Below are positions 34,870 to 43,987 of a DNA stretch of 64,000 nucleotides, piece by piece. The notes under the pieces were generated by a model. The model did not search any database. It was given only the letters and a program-made list of their open reading frames with translations, and was not told where the DNA came from. The DNA is from Candidatus Rhodoblastus alkanivorans (GTDB lineage: Bacteria; Pseudomonadota; Alphaproteobacteria; Rhizobiales; Beijerinckiaceae): NCBI RefSeq assembly GCF_022760755.1, contig NZ_JAIVFP010000001.1:1344001-1408000 (forward strand), given 5' to 3'. Position 1 is the first letter of the stretch, and each line of letters opens with the position of its first letter. The position numbers and the translations under genes are program-made.

Positions 34870-35865
34870 ATGAAATATAAAATCGCGATCGAAGGCGGCG
34901 ACACATTTGATGTCGCCGCCGACGAAGACTCCCTCCTGCGCGGCGCCTTGCGCGCCGGCGCAGGCTTTCCCTACGAATGCGGAGTCGGCGGCTGCGGAAG
35001 CTGCCGGTTCGAACTGACCTCCGGCGATATGCGGACGCTCTGGCCTGAGGCGCCAGGACTGTCCGAGCGCGAACGCAAACGCGGCCGGCGTCTCGCCTGC
35101 CAATCCCAGGCTTTGTCGGATTGCGTGATCCGGGTGCGCTGCGCCGATGAATATCGTCCGCCCGTCGCGACGCGTCGTCATGAGGCGCGGTTAGCGCGGC
35201 GCCGGGAGATTGCGCCCGGCATGGCGGAATTTCTGTTCGAGACGGAAGCGCCCGCCGACTTCCTGCCAGGGCAATACGCCATTTTCCACCCGCCCGGCGT
35301 CGAAGGTCCGCGCGCTTTTTCCATGTCGAATCTTCCCAATGCGCAGGGCGAATGGCGCTTCGTCATTCGCAGGGTCTCAGGCGGAGCGGGCAGCAACGCC
35401 ATGTTCGACGCCCTGCGCGAGGGCGACGCCCTCATGCTCGACGCGCCCTATGGCGGCGCATTTTTCCGGCCCGACAATGATCGTGAAATCATCTGCGTCG
35501 GCGGCGGCTCCGGCATTGGGCCGGTCGTCTCCGTCGCGCGCGCCGCTCTCAAACATGGCGGCAAGAAAGCCCTCCTGTTCGAAGGCGCGCGAACGCGCGG
35601 CGACCTCTGCGGCCCGGCGCTATTCAAGGCCGAGGAACTGGCCGCGCTCTCCTACGCGCCGGTTTTGTCGTCCGAGCCGGCTGACAGCGGCTGGAACGGG
35701 GCGCGCGGCTTCGTGCATCAGGCGGTTGAAACAGTCGGCGCGGCCCCGGAAAAATACGATTTCTATTTCGCTGGTCCGCCGCCGATGATCGACGCCATGC
35801 AAGACCTTCTGGTCATGCGCTGGAAGGTCCCTCACGCGCAGATTCACTACGACAAATTCCTCTGA
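34870..35865 (+). CDS. tmoF: Toluene monooxygenase NADH reductase
   Basis: 331 residues; N-terminal 2Fe-2S ferredoxin domain (CGVGGCGSC and LACQ), FAD domain (RAFSMSNLP) and NAD domain (CVGGGSGIGPVVS, ending YFAGPPPMIDAM). It passes electrons to the Rieske protein TmoC. It lies in the normal final position of the operon and is followed by a terminator. Confidence 0.92.
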   Translation: MKYKIAIEGGDTFDVAADEDSLLRGALRAGAGFPYECGVGGCGSCRFELTSGDMRTLWPEAPGLSERERKRGRRLACQSQALSDCVIRVRCADEYRPPVATRRHEARLARRREIAPGMAEFLFETEAPADFLPGQYAIFHPPGVEGPRAFSMSNLPNAQGEWRFVIRRVSGGAGSNAMFDALREGDALMLDAPYGGAFFRPDNDREIICVGGGSGIGPVVSVARAALKHGGKKALLFEGARTRGDLCGPALFKAEELAALSYAPVLSSEPADSGWNGARGFVHQAVETVGAAPEKYDFYFAGPPPMIDAMQDLLVMRWKVPHAQIHYDKFL

Positions 35866-35887
35866 GCTCCAATCACTGCTGGAGCAG

Positions 35888-35915
35888 CCGGCGTGCGGCG
35901 ACGCGCGCCGGTTTT
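35888..35915 (+). terminator. Rho-independent terminator of tmoABCDEF
   Basis: CCGGCGTGCG / CGCGCGCCGG pair over 10 positions (one G-T) around a GCGA loop, followed by TTTT. It lies 22 bp after tmoF. Confidence 0.8.
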
Positions 35916-36181
35916 GGTCGTTTTGCAGGCATTACACGCATCAAAATCGGCAATATAGTATAATATCGACATTCTCTTGCCAGCGTTCCGTGCGGATGCT
36001 AAAAAGAAAAAAAAATGCTGCGCGAGAAAAAAAATCCGCCGGCGGGGAAGCGAAACAAGAATTCTTGCATCGAGGCGCAATCCGTGACTGACGGGCGCCG
36101 CCGGGTGGCGGCGCGCGGGCGGGACGGGTTTGACAAAGCCGCAAACGGCCGCCGCGAATGCGCTCATGGGGAGGATGTCGG
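35916..36181. other. Promoter region of the second sigma54 activator
   Basis: A 266-bp gap. TATAGTATAATATCG near 35955 is a plausible extended -10 region. A/G-rich runs (AAAAAGAAAAAAAAATG, GAGAAAAAAAATCC) follow near 36000-36040. No gene is supported. Confidence 0.4.
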
Positions 36182-37948
36182 GTGCAAACCATTCCTTCGC
36201 CTGTCAAACGCGTGGCGGCGAAAACGACGCCGCGTCTGGTCGGGACCGGAAGCGGCGCGGAAATCTGCGAATTCCGGGTGCCGGAAATTCGCGACCTCGC
36301 CAATCGTCTGCGCTTCGCGCCGCAACAGGGCCGCATCTGGCTTGACGACCAGCGCATGATGCTGATGCATGTGAGTTCGCTCGGCGCCTTGCGCCAGGAA
36401 CTGATCGAAAGCCTCGGCGCGGAAACCGCGCGCGGCATCGTTACCCGCATCGGCTATCAGGCCGGCGCGTGCGACGCCGAGATGGCGAAAAAGCTGCGTT
36501 CGTCTTGCGGCTCCTACAACCATTTTCTCGCCGGGCCGCAACTTGTTTCGCTCGAAGGCATCGTCCATTGCGAGCCGTTGGCGCTCGAAATCGACGTCGG
36601 CAGCGGTCATTATTTCGGCGATTTCGCCCTCATCGATTGCGCCGAGGCGGAGGCCCATGTCGCCCGTTACGGCATAGGCGAGGAGCCCTCGTGCTGGATG
36701 CTGGTGGGCTATGCCTGCGGCTACACCAGCCGGTTCATGGGACGTCCCATTCTGTGGCGCGAGATCGAATGCAAGGCCATGGGCCACGACCGTTGCCGCG
36801 TGGTCGGCCGCCCGGTCGAGGAATGGGGCGATGACGCCCGCGAAGACCTGCGCTTCCTCCAGATCGGCGATTTCGTCAAATGGACGCCGGCGCCGCCGAA
36901 TTGTCCCGCGCCCCATGCCCGGGTCGCGGCACGCGCCGCCGCCAGCCAGGAGAACACATTCGGGATGGTCGGCATTTCGGGCGGGTTCAACACCGTCTGC
37001 CATCTCGTGAAAAAGGTCGCGCCGACCGATGCGACGGTGCTTTTCCTCGGCGAGAGCGGCGTCGGCAAGGAGATTTTCTCGCAGAATTTGCACCGCCTCA
37101 GCAAAAGAGCCAAGGCGCCCTTCATCGCGGTCAATTGCGCCGCGATCCCCGAACAACTGGTCGAATCTGAATTGTTCGGCGTCGAGAAAGGCGGCTATAC
37201 CGGCGCTGTCGCCTCGCGCCCCGGACGGCTTGAGCGCGCCGATGGCGGCACGCTCTTCCTCGACGAAATCGGGACGCTGAGCTACACCGCGCAGGGCAAA
37301 TTGCTGCGCGCCCTCCAGGAAGGCGAGATCGAACGCGTCGGCGACACGCGCGTGCGCAAGGTCGATGTCCGAATCGTCGCCGCGACCAATGTCAATCTGT
37401 GCGAGGCGGTGAAAGAGGGGACCTTCCGCGAGGATCTCTATTACCGGCTGAACGTCTTCCCGATTCGCGTCCCGCCTTTGCGCGACCGGCGCGACGACAT
37501 TCCGCTGCTGATGAACTGGTTCATGCAGCGCACCGCGAAGAAGCACGGCAAGACCGTCACCGGCTTCCGCGAGCGCGCGGTCGATGCGATGATCAATTAT
37601 TCCTGGCCCGGCAATGTCCGCGAAATGGAGAATATCATCGAGCGGGCGGTGATCCTCGCCGATGACGGCGGCGCCCTCGACATTTCCCACCTCTTCACCA
37701 ATGGCGAGGATTTCCACTCCAACACCTTCGTCATGCGCCGCAATGGCGGGCTGCTGCCTGCGGCCGAGGCGCACCTTCCCGGAGAGGCGCCGGAAGGCGG
37801 CCTGCCCGCTTTGGCCGACACCGAAGCGCGGATGTTGCGGCTCGCTCTGGCCGAGGCGAAAGGCAATCTTTCGCTCGCCGCGCGCCTGTTGAGCATCAGC
37901 CGGCCGACGCTCGCCTATCGGCTGCGCAAGCACAAGATCGAGGCCTAG
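36182..37948 (+). CDS. Sigma54-dependent aromatic-responsive activator, paralogue 2 (DmpR/TbuT-like)
   Basis: 588 residues from a GTG start preceded by GGGGAGGA; an ATG 24 bp upstream is possible. The effector domain has RIWLDDQRMMLMHVSSLGAL and a V4R-type WMLVGYACGYTSRFMGRPIL segment. The AAA+ domain has GESGVGKE, GTLFLDEIGTL and a sigma54-contact loop GGYTGA (canonical GAFTGA). The C-terminal Fis-like helix is GNLSLAARLLSISRPTLAYR. Placed directly after tmoF, it is the likely activator of the tmo promoter, as TbuT is for toluene monooxygenase. Confidence 0.9.
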   Translation: MQTIPSPVKRVAAKTTPRLVGTGSGAEICEFRVPEIRDLANRLRFAPQQGRIWLDDQRMMLMHVSSLGALRQELIESLGAETARGIVTRIGYQAGACDAEMAKKLRSSCGSYNHFLAGPQLVSLEGIVHCEPLALEIDVGSGHYFGDFALIDCAEAEAHVARYGIGEEPSCWMLVGYACGYTSRFMGRPILWREIECKAMGHDRCRVVGRPVEEWGDDAREDLRFLQIGDFVKWTPAPPNCPAPHARVAARAAASQENTFGMVGISGGFNTVCHLVKKVAPTDATVLFLGESGVGKEIFSQNLHRLSKRAKAPFIAVNCAAIPEQLVESELFGVEKGGYTGAVASRPGRLERADGGTLFLDEIGTLSYTAQGKLLRALQEGEIERVGDTRVRKVDVRIVAATNVNLCEAVKEGTFREDLYYRLNVFPIRVPPLRDRRDDIPLLMNWFMQRTAKKHGKTVTGFRERAVDAMINYSWPGNVREMENIIERAVILADDGGALDISHLFTNGEDFHSNTFVMRRNGGLLPAAEAHLPGEAPEGGLPALADTEARMLRLALAEAKGNLSLAARLLSISRPTLAYRLRKHKIEA

Positions 37949-38436
37949 AGGATTGCTCGCGGCGCCGACGCGATTGAGCGCTCGGCGGGACATAACGAAA
38001 GCAGCATCGAAAGATCGAAGAACAGGGCGGCCGTCACCGCCTTCTGGATCGAGGCCAGAGTCCCGGGCGTCCAGCGGTAGGTCTCGACAAGATAGGTCGT
38101 CAGCGCCCGCGCCAGTTCATTGTAGACCGCGGTGATCGCCGGAGTGTCGAGCGCTGCTTTCTGGAAGCCGAAATGCATGGCGAGGACGCCATCGACATAA
38201 TCGTCGTCGATGCGCCAGGACAGCAGGCGTGCGAAATGCCGCGACTGGACTCTCTTCAGCCGCTCGAAATCGCATTGGCCGTCGCCGTTTCCGGCCGCCA
38301 TATTTCTCGTGAATTTCTGGAGTTGGGCGACGATCGTCGGCAGGCGGGGCTCGACGACCGGCCAGAAGGTCAGGAGGCGCTCTTCGACCGAGCGATCGCG
38401 CGCCAGCAGATCCATGTGACGTTTCAGGTCGTTCAT
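37945..38436 (-). CDS. Single-domain protoglobin / globin-coupled-sensor globin
   Basis: 163 residues of helical globin-sensor type. The signature QSRHFARLLSWRIDDDYVDG leads to VLAMHFGFQ, whose His88 fits the proximal heme ligand. No kinase, cyclase or methyl-accepting domain follows, so it is a stand-alone oxygen-binding or sensing unit. It is convergent with the activator gene, overlapping it by 4 bp. In an oxygenase island an oxygen sensor or carrier would make sense, but that is inference. Confidence 0.75.
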   Translation of the reverse strand: MNDLKRHMDLLARDRSVEERLLTFWPVVEPRLPTIVAQLQKFTRNMAAGNGDGQCDFERLKRVQSRHFARLLSWRIDDDYVDGVLAMHFGFQKAALDTPAITAVYNELARALTTYLVETYRWTPGTLASIQKAVTAALFFDLSMLLSLCPAERSIASAPRAIL

Positions 38437-38465
38437 TGTCCGGCGTTTCCGCGCAGCAGGCCGAA

Positions 38466-38494
38466 GGGTCGGGCGCGCTTTGCGCGCCCGACCC
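38466..38494. terminator. Strong hairpin downstream of the BVMO gene
   Basis: A 13-bp perfect stem GGGTCGGGCGCGC / GCGCGCCCGACCC with a TTT loop, between the BVMO end (minus strand) and the protoglobin start. Confidence 0.7.
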
Positions 38495-38548
38495 AATTGG
38501 CGACCGGGAGGAACGTTCGGAGGGCGTCGGGGCCCCCTCCGAGCGACT

Positions 38549-40177
38549 TCACGCGGTCATCGCGAAGCCTTCATAGCCGCTCTCGGCGACCTCGTTGCAT
38601 TTCTGGCGATAGGTTCCCACGCCGCCGGTATAGGACAAGACGCGGCGCGGCTTGCCCGGCACGTTGGAGCCGACATACCAGGAATTGGTCTTGGAGATGA
38701 GATTGGCGTTGGCCGTTTCGTCATGGTGCCGCACCCAGCGCTCTTCGACCTCCGCCGTCGGCTCGATCACCGCCACGCCCTTGTCGCGCATGTAGCGAAT
38801 GCAGTCGGCGATCCATTCGGTCTGCTGCTGCAGGCAGGTGGTCATGTTGCAGAGCGCGGCCGAAGGCGCGAGCGGCGCGCCGGTCATGAACAGGTTGGGA
38901 TAGCCGTGGACCTGCATGCCGTAAGCGGTGCGGATGTCCTTGCCCCAATCCTCTTTCAGCGTGTGTCCGCCGCGACCGCGAATGTCGATGCGGGTGAGCG
39001 CGCCGGAGCCCGCGTCGAAGCCGGTGGCCATAACGATCATATCCAGCTCGTGCACCGTCCCGTCCGCCAGCTTAAGGCCCTCCGGGACGATCTCGACGAT
39101 CGGATTGTCCTTCACGCTGACGGCTTTGACATTCGGCCGGTGATAGACTTCGAGGTAATTGGTCTCCAGCGGCACGCGATGGGTTCCGAAGCCGTAATCC
39201 TTGGGGATCAGCAGGTCGCACAGCTTGGGATCCTTGAGCCGCGCCCGCATCTTGTCGCGCACGAATTCCGAGATTTCCTCGCTCACCTCGGGATCGAAGA
39301 ACATTTCGGCGAAAGAGGCGAGCCAGAGTTTCAGCGAGCCGTTCTGGTAGATTTCCTCCATGACGTCCCGGCGCCGCGCCGGCGTCAGGTCGGCCCATTT
39401 GTACATGAAGTCATATTCGAAGCCGGTGAAAGTGTGGGGCAGGGTGTTCTTCAATTCGTCGAAGCGCTCCTTGTAGGCCTTGACGTCCGCCTCGCCGAAT
39501 TTCGGATTCTTCATCGGCAGCACATATTGCGGCGTGCGCACAAAGACGGTCAGCTCCCCCACCTTGGACGCGATGGTCTGGATGACCTGGATGCCGGTGG
39601 CGCCGATGCCGATCACGCCGACCTTCTTGCCTTCCAGTTCGATCGGCTCATGCGGCCAGCGAGCGGTGTGGAAGATGCGGCCCTTGAAACTGCTCTGCCC
39701 CGGGAACAGCTCGCTCAGCGGCGCCGAGAGCATGCCGCAACAGGTGATCAGGAACTGGGCGTCGATGGTTTCGCCATCCTCGGTGCGGATGATCCAGCGG
39801 CGCGTGTCTTCATTGTAATGGGCGCTGACGATACGCGCGTCGAACTGGATGTCCTTGCGCAGATCGAGGCTGTCAGTGACCTAGTGCATCCAGCGTTCGA
39901 TTTCCGGCTGGCCGGGGAACCGTTCGCTCCAGCTCCAGCCCTTGTAGAGATCTTCCGAGAAAAGATATTGATAGATATAGGCTTCGGAATCGAAGCGCGC
40001 GCCAGGATAGCGGTTCCAGTACCAGGTGCCGCCGACGTCGGACGCCGCCTCAAAGGCGCGGACTTTCATCCCCATGTTGCGCAATTGATAGATCTGGTAG
40101 AGCCCGGCGACGCCGGCGCCGATGATCGCCGCGTCGAGCTTTGTCGCCCCGTCGATATTCCGAACCGCTTCATTCAT
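38549..40177 (-). pseudogene. Baeyer-Villiger/flavin-containing monooxygenase split by one amber codon
   Basis: The frame encodes a 542-residue FAD monooxygenase but has a TAG at 39881-39883 after codon 98. Before it: MNEAVRNIDG, the FAD motif IIGAGVAGLYQIYQL and the BVMO-type VGGTWYWNRYPGARFD. After it the same frame continues (VTDSLDLRKDIQFDARIVSA), with the NADPH motif GVIGIGATGIQVIQ, the FKGRIFHTARWPH fingerprint, ATGFDAGSGALTRIDI and a normal C-terminus. In relatives the position is usually aromatic (RWxxYVxDxxDLR), so TAC or TAT to TAG is the simplest explanation. No frameshift is present. It could be a recent knock-out, a sequencing error, or be read through. Confidence 0.85.
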
Positions 40178-40544
40178 AATTTCAATTCCTCCAGCTGAAC
40201 GCCGCGGCGCGTCATTTTTCGATCTCTTGGTTCAATCTTTTGGCGGGGCGCGCGGCGGCTTCGCTTTGATTGATTGGACCCGCGTCGGGAAAATTAGGCG
40301 GAGCGCCGGCGGCGGTATTGAACGGCGCGGACAATTCTTTGAACGATCCTGCGGCGGCGGTCTGAGCGAGGGCTCCCGCAAGCTTTTGCCTTCGCGCGCA
40401 AAATCTGCCGATCCGGGACATTGTCCGCCGTTCGCGGGCGGCGGGCGGCCGCCGGCGATGATTCACTTATGCCCCGCCTTGAACGACGCGACATCCTCGG
40501 AGGGATAATCGAACGACGCGTCGCCGGCGGCAGGGGAGGAAAAA
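40178..40544. promoter_or_regulatory. Divergent promoter region between BVMO and porin 2
   Basis: 367 bp with no gene. It holds the 12-bp imperfect palindrome GGACATTGTCC at 40418-40428 within TGCCGATCCGGGACATTGTC, a motif repeated upstream of the MetX-like gene at 42655. GGGGAGG precedes the porin GTG start. Confidence 0.5.
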
Positions 40545-41417
40545 GTGAAGATCAGACGAGCGTCCACGGCCGCCTTGGCGTCCACATTGCTATCAGCCCT
40601 CGCGGCCATGCCGGCCCGGGCAGGTTCGGAACTGCAACCGGGAACGACCACGGGCCTGGCGATTGGCGCCCCTCTGCCGGAAGGGGTCTATGACATGACG
40701 CTGCCCAATTGGGGCGCGCGCGCCACCCATCCCGCCACCGATGTCGGCGTCCTCACCCCGGCCTGGATCGTGTGGTCCACGCCCTGGACCATTTTCGGCG
40801 GCCGGCTCGGCTTCGACGCCGCGACGCCGGTCGCCCAGGTCGCCGTCGACGGTCCCTTCGGCTTGAACAAGGCCGGCTGGGCCAATCCGCTCGTCGAGAT
40901 GAGCCTGAAATGGGACCTTGGCGGCCATTTCTTTTTCGGCGTCCACGAGGGCGTGCATCTGCCGGTCAACGGCCCGCTGCAGGAGATCGGCGTCGCCTAT
41001 GATTTCGCGTCCTTCATGCAGGCCGTGGCCTTTTCCTATCTCAACGAGGGCTGGAATCTCTCCGCGACCTTCATCTACGGCACGGGCCGGAACGGGACGA
41101 CGGTCGGCTCCTATGCGCCGTCCTGGTTCAACTACGACCTGACCGCGACCAGGACTTTCGGCAAATGGGAGATCGGCGCCGTCGGTTTCGGCTCGACCGA
41201 TCTGTCGAGCCCCTATGCCGGCTATGCCCGCCAGAGCCAGTTCGCGATGGGCGGGCTGGTCGGCTATAATTTCGGGCCGGTCGATCTTCAGCTGAAGCTG
41301 ACCACCGATCTCACCGAGTGCAATTACGGCGGCAAGGATACGCGGCTGTGGGCGAATATCATCGTTCCGATCTGGGTCGCCACTGCGCCCAAGCAGCAGA
41401 TCGCCGCAAAATATTGA
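40545..41417 (+). CDS. MetA-pathway outer-membrane transporter, paralogue 2
   Basis: 290 residues from a GTG start with GGGGAGGAAAAA upstream. Signal peptide MKIRRASTAALASTLLSALA, cleavage near MPARA-GS. It shares with paralogues 1 and 3 the SELQPG/ISTG-like start, WSTPWTIFGG, WDLGGHFFFGVHEGVHLPV and the LVGYNFGPVDLQLKLTTDL strand. Presumed outer-membrane channel for a hydrophobic substrate, here linked to a BVMO and a hydrolase rather than to catechol genes. Confidence 0.82.
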   Translation: MKIRRASTAALASTLLSALAAMPARAGSELQPGTTTGLAIGAPLPEGVYDMTLPNWGARATHPATDVGVLTPAWIVWSTPWTIFGGRLGFDAATPVAQVAVDGPFGLNKAGWANPLVEMSLKWDLGGHFFFGVHEGVHLPVNGPLQEIGVAYDFASFMQAVAFSYLNEGWNLSATFIYGTGRNGTTVGSYAPSWFNYDLTATRTFGKWEIGAVGFGSTDLSSPYAGYARQSQFAMGGLVGYNFGPVDLQLKLTTDLTECNYGGKDTRLWANIIVPIWVATAPKQQIAAKY

Positions 41418-41455
41418 TTTGCGGCGCGTCGGCGAGGCGATGACCGCCTCGGGCG

Positions 41456-41489
41456 GTCGCGGGCGCGGCTTGTCATCCGCGCCCGCGAC
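41456..41489 (+). terminator. Strong hairpin after porin 2
   Basis: A 13-bp perfect stem GTCGCGGGCGCGG / CCGCGCCCGCGAC with an 8-base loop, about 40 bp after the porin stop. Confidence 0.7.
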
Positions 41490-41565
41490 GCATATCAAAT
41501 TCGTTTGGCGGCCTGGTCCGGCCACGAAACAACAACGTCCGGGCGACCAGGCAGGCAAGCCAATC

Positions 41566-42630
41566 ATGACGCCGAAGAACGTCAGCGGCTGCGCCATGGG
41601 GAGATGGTTGATGCTGGCGTTGAACCGCGCTTTGCTTCTTGACGCCCAGGGAAGGGCGATCACGAAGCATTGCAAGACGAGTTCCGACGATTGGGAGGAA
41701 GTCCAGGACTTCGCCAATCGCTTCTATATGCCTTATAGCTGCACGCCGATCGGGAAAAACGTGCGCCCGAAATCGGTCATGTACGCCGCCAATATCAACC
41801 GGATCGTGGTGACGCGGTTCAGCTATGGCGTGCCGATCTATCTCGACAAATTCGATCCCGCCCAAGGCAAGATTCTCGTCCTGACGACTTTGCGCGGCCA
41901 TTTGAAACATTCGGTCGGCGCGACCGATAGCGAGATCACGGCGTGCGGCGAGAGTTTCGTCGCCGATTGCAGCCGCACCGACTATTGGCTCGAAGGCGAC
42001 GGCGGCCATTTGCAGATCAATCTCACCATTCCCCATGACGTGGTGGCGGAAATCGCGCTGAGCTGGTTCGACGCCGCGCCTGACGACCGCCTTTGGCGGG
42101 AGAAGGTGAAGTTCGGCGGCGCCTCTTCGAGCTGGATCGCACTGCTGGAATATGCGGCGCGGCTGATGTCGGAGGCGCCGGAAAAGGTCGAAAGCGGGCG
42201 GATCGGCGCGCATCTGGAAGAAGCGATCTGCGTCGAACTTCTTCGCAATTGGGCTGGCCACGCCAATGTCCTGCTGACGCGCGAGCCCTGCGGCGCCGCG
42301 CCGCGCCATGTCAAATGGGCCGAGAATTTCATCCGCGCCGAAGCCGCCAGGGCGCCGACCATCGCCGAAATCGCCAGGGAGGCGGGGGTGAGCGTGCGGG
42401 CCTTGTCAGACGCCTTCCGGCGCTTCCGCGACACTACGCCCGGCGCCTTCCTGCGCGAGCAGAGACTCCAGGGCGTGCGCAACGCTTTGCTCGCCGCCGG
42501 CCCGGGCGATACGGTCGCCTCGATCGCCTCGTCCTGGGGCTATGTCAATTTCGGCATGTTCGCCCGCGCCTACCAGCGGCGGTTCGGCGAATTGCCCTCG
42601 AAAACGCTCGGCCGGGCGCGCCAGCGCTAA
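41566..42630 (+). CDS. AraC-family regulator 1 (AraC-binding-like N-domain)
   Basis: About 354 residues from the Met at 41566 (an inner Met 11 codons on is possible). The N-terminal part resembles the NahR-unrelated XylS/FeaR-type domain (VVTRFSYGVPIYLDKFDPAQ, then LTTLRGHLKHSVG). The C-terminal double helix-turn-helix is APTIAEIAREAGVSVRALSD and VASIASSWGYVNFGMFARAY, the second being the classic AraC signature. It lies between the porin and a MetX-like hydrolase and probably controls one or both, or the divergent BVMO. Confidence 0.85.
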   Translation: MTPKNVSGCAMGRWLMLALNRALLLDAQGRAITKHCKTSSDDWEEVQDFANRFYMPYSCTPIGKNVRPKSVMYAANINRIVVTRFSYGVPIYLDKFDPAQGKILVLTTLRGHLKHSVGATDSEITACGESFVADCSRTDYWLEGDGGHLQINLTIPHDVVAEIALSWFDAAPDDRLWREKVKFGGASSSWIALLEYAARLMSEAPEKVESGRIGAHLEEAICVELLRNWAGHANVLLTREPCGAAPRHVKWAENFIRAEAARAPTIAEIAREAGVSVRALSDAFRRFRDTTPGAFLREQRLQGVRNALLAAGPGDTVASIASSWGYVNFGMFARAYQRRFGELPSKTLGRARQR

Positions 42631-42653
42631 GCTTCCGCAAACTTATGCCGAAT

Positions 42654-42668
42654 TGGGACATTTTCCGC
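42654..42668 (+). promoter_or_regulatory. Shared motif upstream of the MetX-like gene
   Basis: TGCCGAATTGGGACATTTTC reproduces the motif at 40408-40431 (TGCCGA-N3-GGGACATT-N-TCCGCCG) with one variable base in the core. It lies about 145 bp before the GTG start. Candidate operator of one of the AraC proteins. Confidence 0.45.
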
Positions 42669-42813
42669 CGCGGCGAGGCGGCGGCCCTTTTCCGGGAATG
42701 CTGACTTCTTGCTTGCGGCTCGCGATCCGCCAGCCCCGCGTAAACAGGGCTTTGGGGACCGCCGGGGAAAAGGCGCGATCAAGCGCGCCGCGCACGAAGA
42801 CCGGGAGGAAAGA

Positions 42814-43866
42814 GTGATCGTCAATTCCTATTACAGCCAGGATGTCCACGGCCCCTACGAGCTTTACGACATCGGCGATTTCGCCCTGGAAGAGGGCGAA
42901 ACGATCAAGAACTGCAAACTGGCTGTCGCGACCTATGGGACGCTCAACGCCGCCAAGGACAATGCGATCCTGATTACCACCTGGTATTCCGGGACGTCGA
43001 AAATCATGAGCGACGTCTATGTCGGCCAGGGCCGCGCGCTCGACCCGGACAAATATTTCATCATCATCGTCAACCAGATCGGCAACGGCCTGTCGACCTC
43101 TCCGCACAATACCGATGGCCCTCAAAGCATGGCCAATTTCCCCAAGGTGCGGATCGCCGACGACGTCCGCGCCCAGCACAGGCTGCTGACCGAGAAATTC
43201 GGCATCTCCAGTCTCGTTCTGGTCACCGGCGGCTCGATGGGGGCGCAGCAGACCTATGAATGGGCGGTGGCTTTCCCCGATATGGTGCGCCGCGCCGCGC
43301 CGATCGCGGGCACAGCCAGGACGACCGACCATGATTTCCTGTTCGCCGACGCTGTCCGCGACACCATGCTGTCCGACCCCAAATTCAATGGCGGCGATTA
43401 TTCCGCGTCGTCGGACGTCGCGGCCGGCCTGCGCAACCAGGCCAAATTATGGGCCGTCATGGGCTGGAGTACGGAATTCTACGTTCAGCAGCGCCCCAAG
43501 GCACTCGGTTTCGATACGATCGACGCTTTCGTCGATGGCTTCATGAACGGCTATTTCGGCCCGATGGACCCGAACGACCTGCTGTGCCTGGCGTGGAAAT
43601 GGCAGCGCGCCGACGTGTCGCGCCACACCGGCGGCGATCTCGCCGCCGCCCTGAAGCGGATCAAGGCCAAGACCTTCGTCATGCCGATCCTGTCCGACAT
43701 GTTCTTTCCGCCGGCGGATTGCGCCCGCGAGGCGGACCTCATTCCGGGCGCCGAACTGCGGGTGCTGAAGACGATCGACGGCCATCTCGGGCTGTTCGGC
43801 ACGGACGCGGAATATGTGCGTCAGGTCGACGCCCATCTGGCGGAACTGCTCTCGACGCCGGCCTGA
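42814..43866 (+). CDS. MetX-like alpha/beta hydrolase (homoserine acetyltransferase fold)
   Basis: 350 residues from a GTG with GGGAGGAAAGA upstream. The fold is that of homoserine O-acetyltransferases: nucleophile Ser in VTGGSMGAQQTYEWAVAFPD, Asp in PILSDMFFPPADC and His in DGHLGLFG. Length and the QIGNGLSTSPHN segment (instead of the biosynthetic NxLGGC-type loop) suggest a catabolic hydrolase rather than true MetX. Beside a BVMO it could cleave the ester made from a ketone. This pairing is inference. Confidence 0.75.
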   Translation: MIVNSYYSQDVHGPYELYDIGDFALEEGETIKNCKLAVATYGTLNAAKDNAILITTWYSGTSKIMSDVYVGQGRALDPDKYFIIIVNQIGNGLSTSPHNTDGPQSMANFPKVRIADDVRAQHRLLTEKFGISSLVLVTGGSMGAQQTYEWAVAFPDMVRRAAPIAGTARTTDHDFLFADAVRDTMLSDPKFNGGDYSASSDVAAGLRNQAKLWAVMGWSTEFYVQQRPKALGFDTIDAFVDGFMNGYFGPMDPNDLLCLAWKWQRADVSRHTGGDLAAALKRIKAKTFVMPILSDMFFPPADCAREADLIPGAELRVLKTIDGHLGLFGTDAEYVRQVDAHLAELLSTPA

Positions 43867-43889
43867 GCGATCGCGCGAATTTGACATTC

Positions 43890-43907
43890 GGCTCGCATAT
43901 GCGAGCC
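43890..43907. promoter_or_regulatory. 18-bp perfect palindrome between MetX-like and AraC 2
   Basis: GGCTCGCATATGCGAGCC is fully self-complementary, 24 bp after the hydrolase stop and about 80 bp before the AraC start. It may be a short terminator or an operator. Confidence 0.45.
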
Positions 43908-43987
43908 TCGTTCCGGTGCGACGGCGCAAAAGCCGCCGCATCGCCATAAGCCTGAAAAGTCGAAAACGACCAGGGCGCAGGGAGGAT

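Noticed and set aside
40380-40432. Sigma54 promoters near the BVMO/porin 2 gap
   Set aside because: GG-N10-GC occurs by chance, but the -12 element lacks TTGC; the minus-strand candidate has only 8 bases between GG and TTGC's GC.
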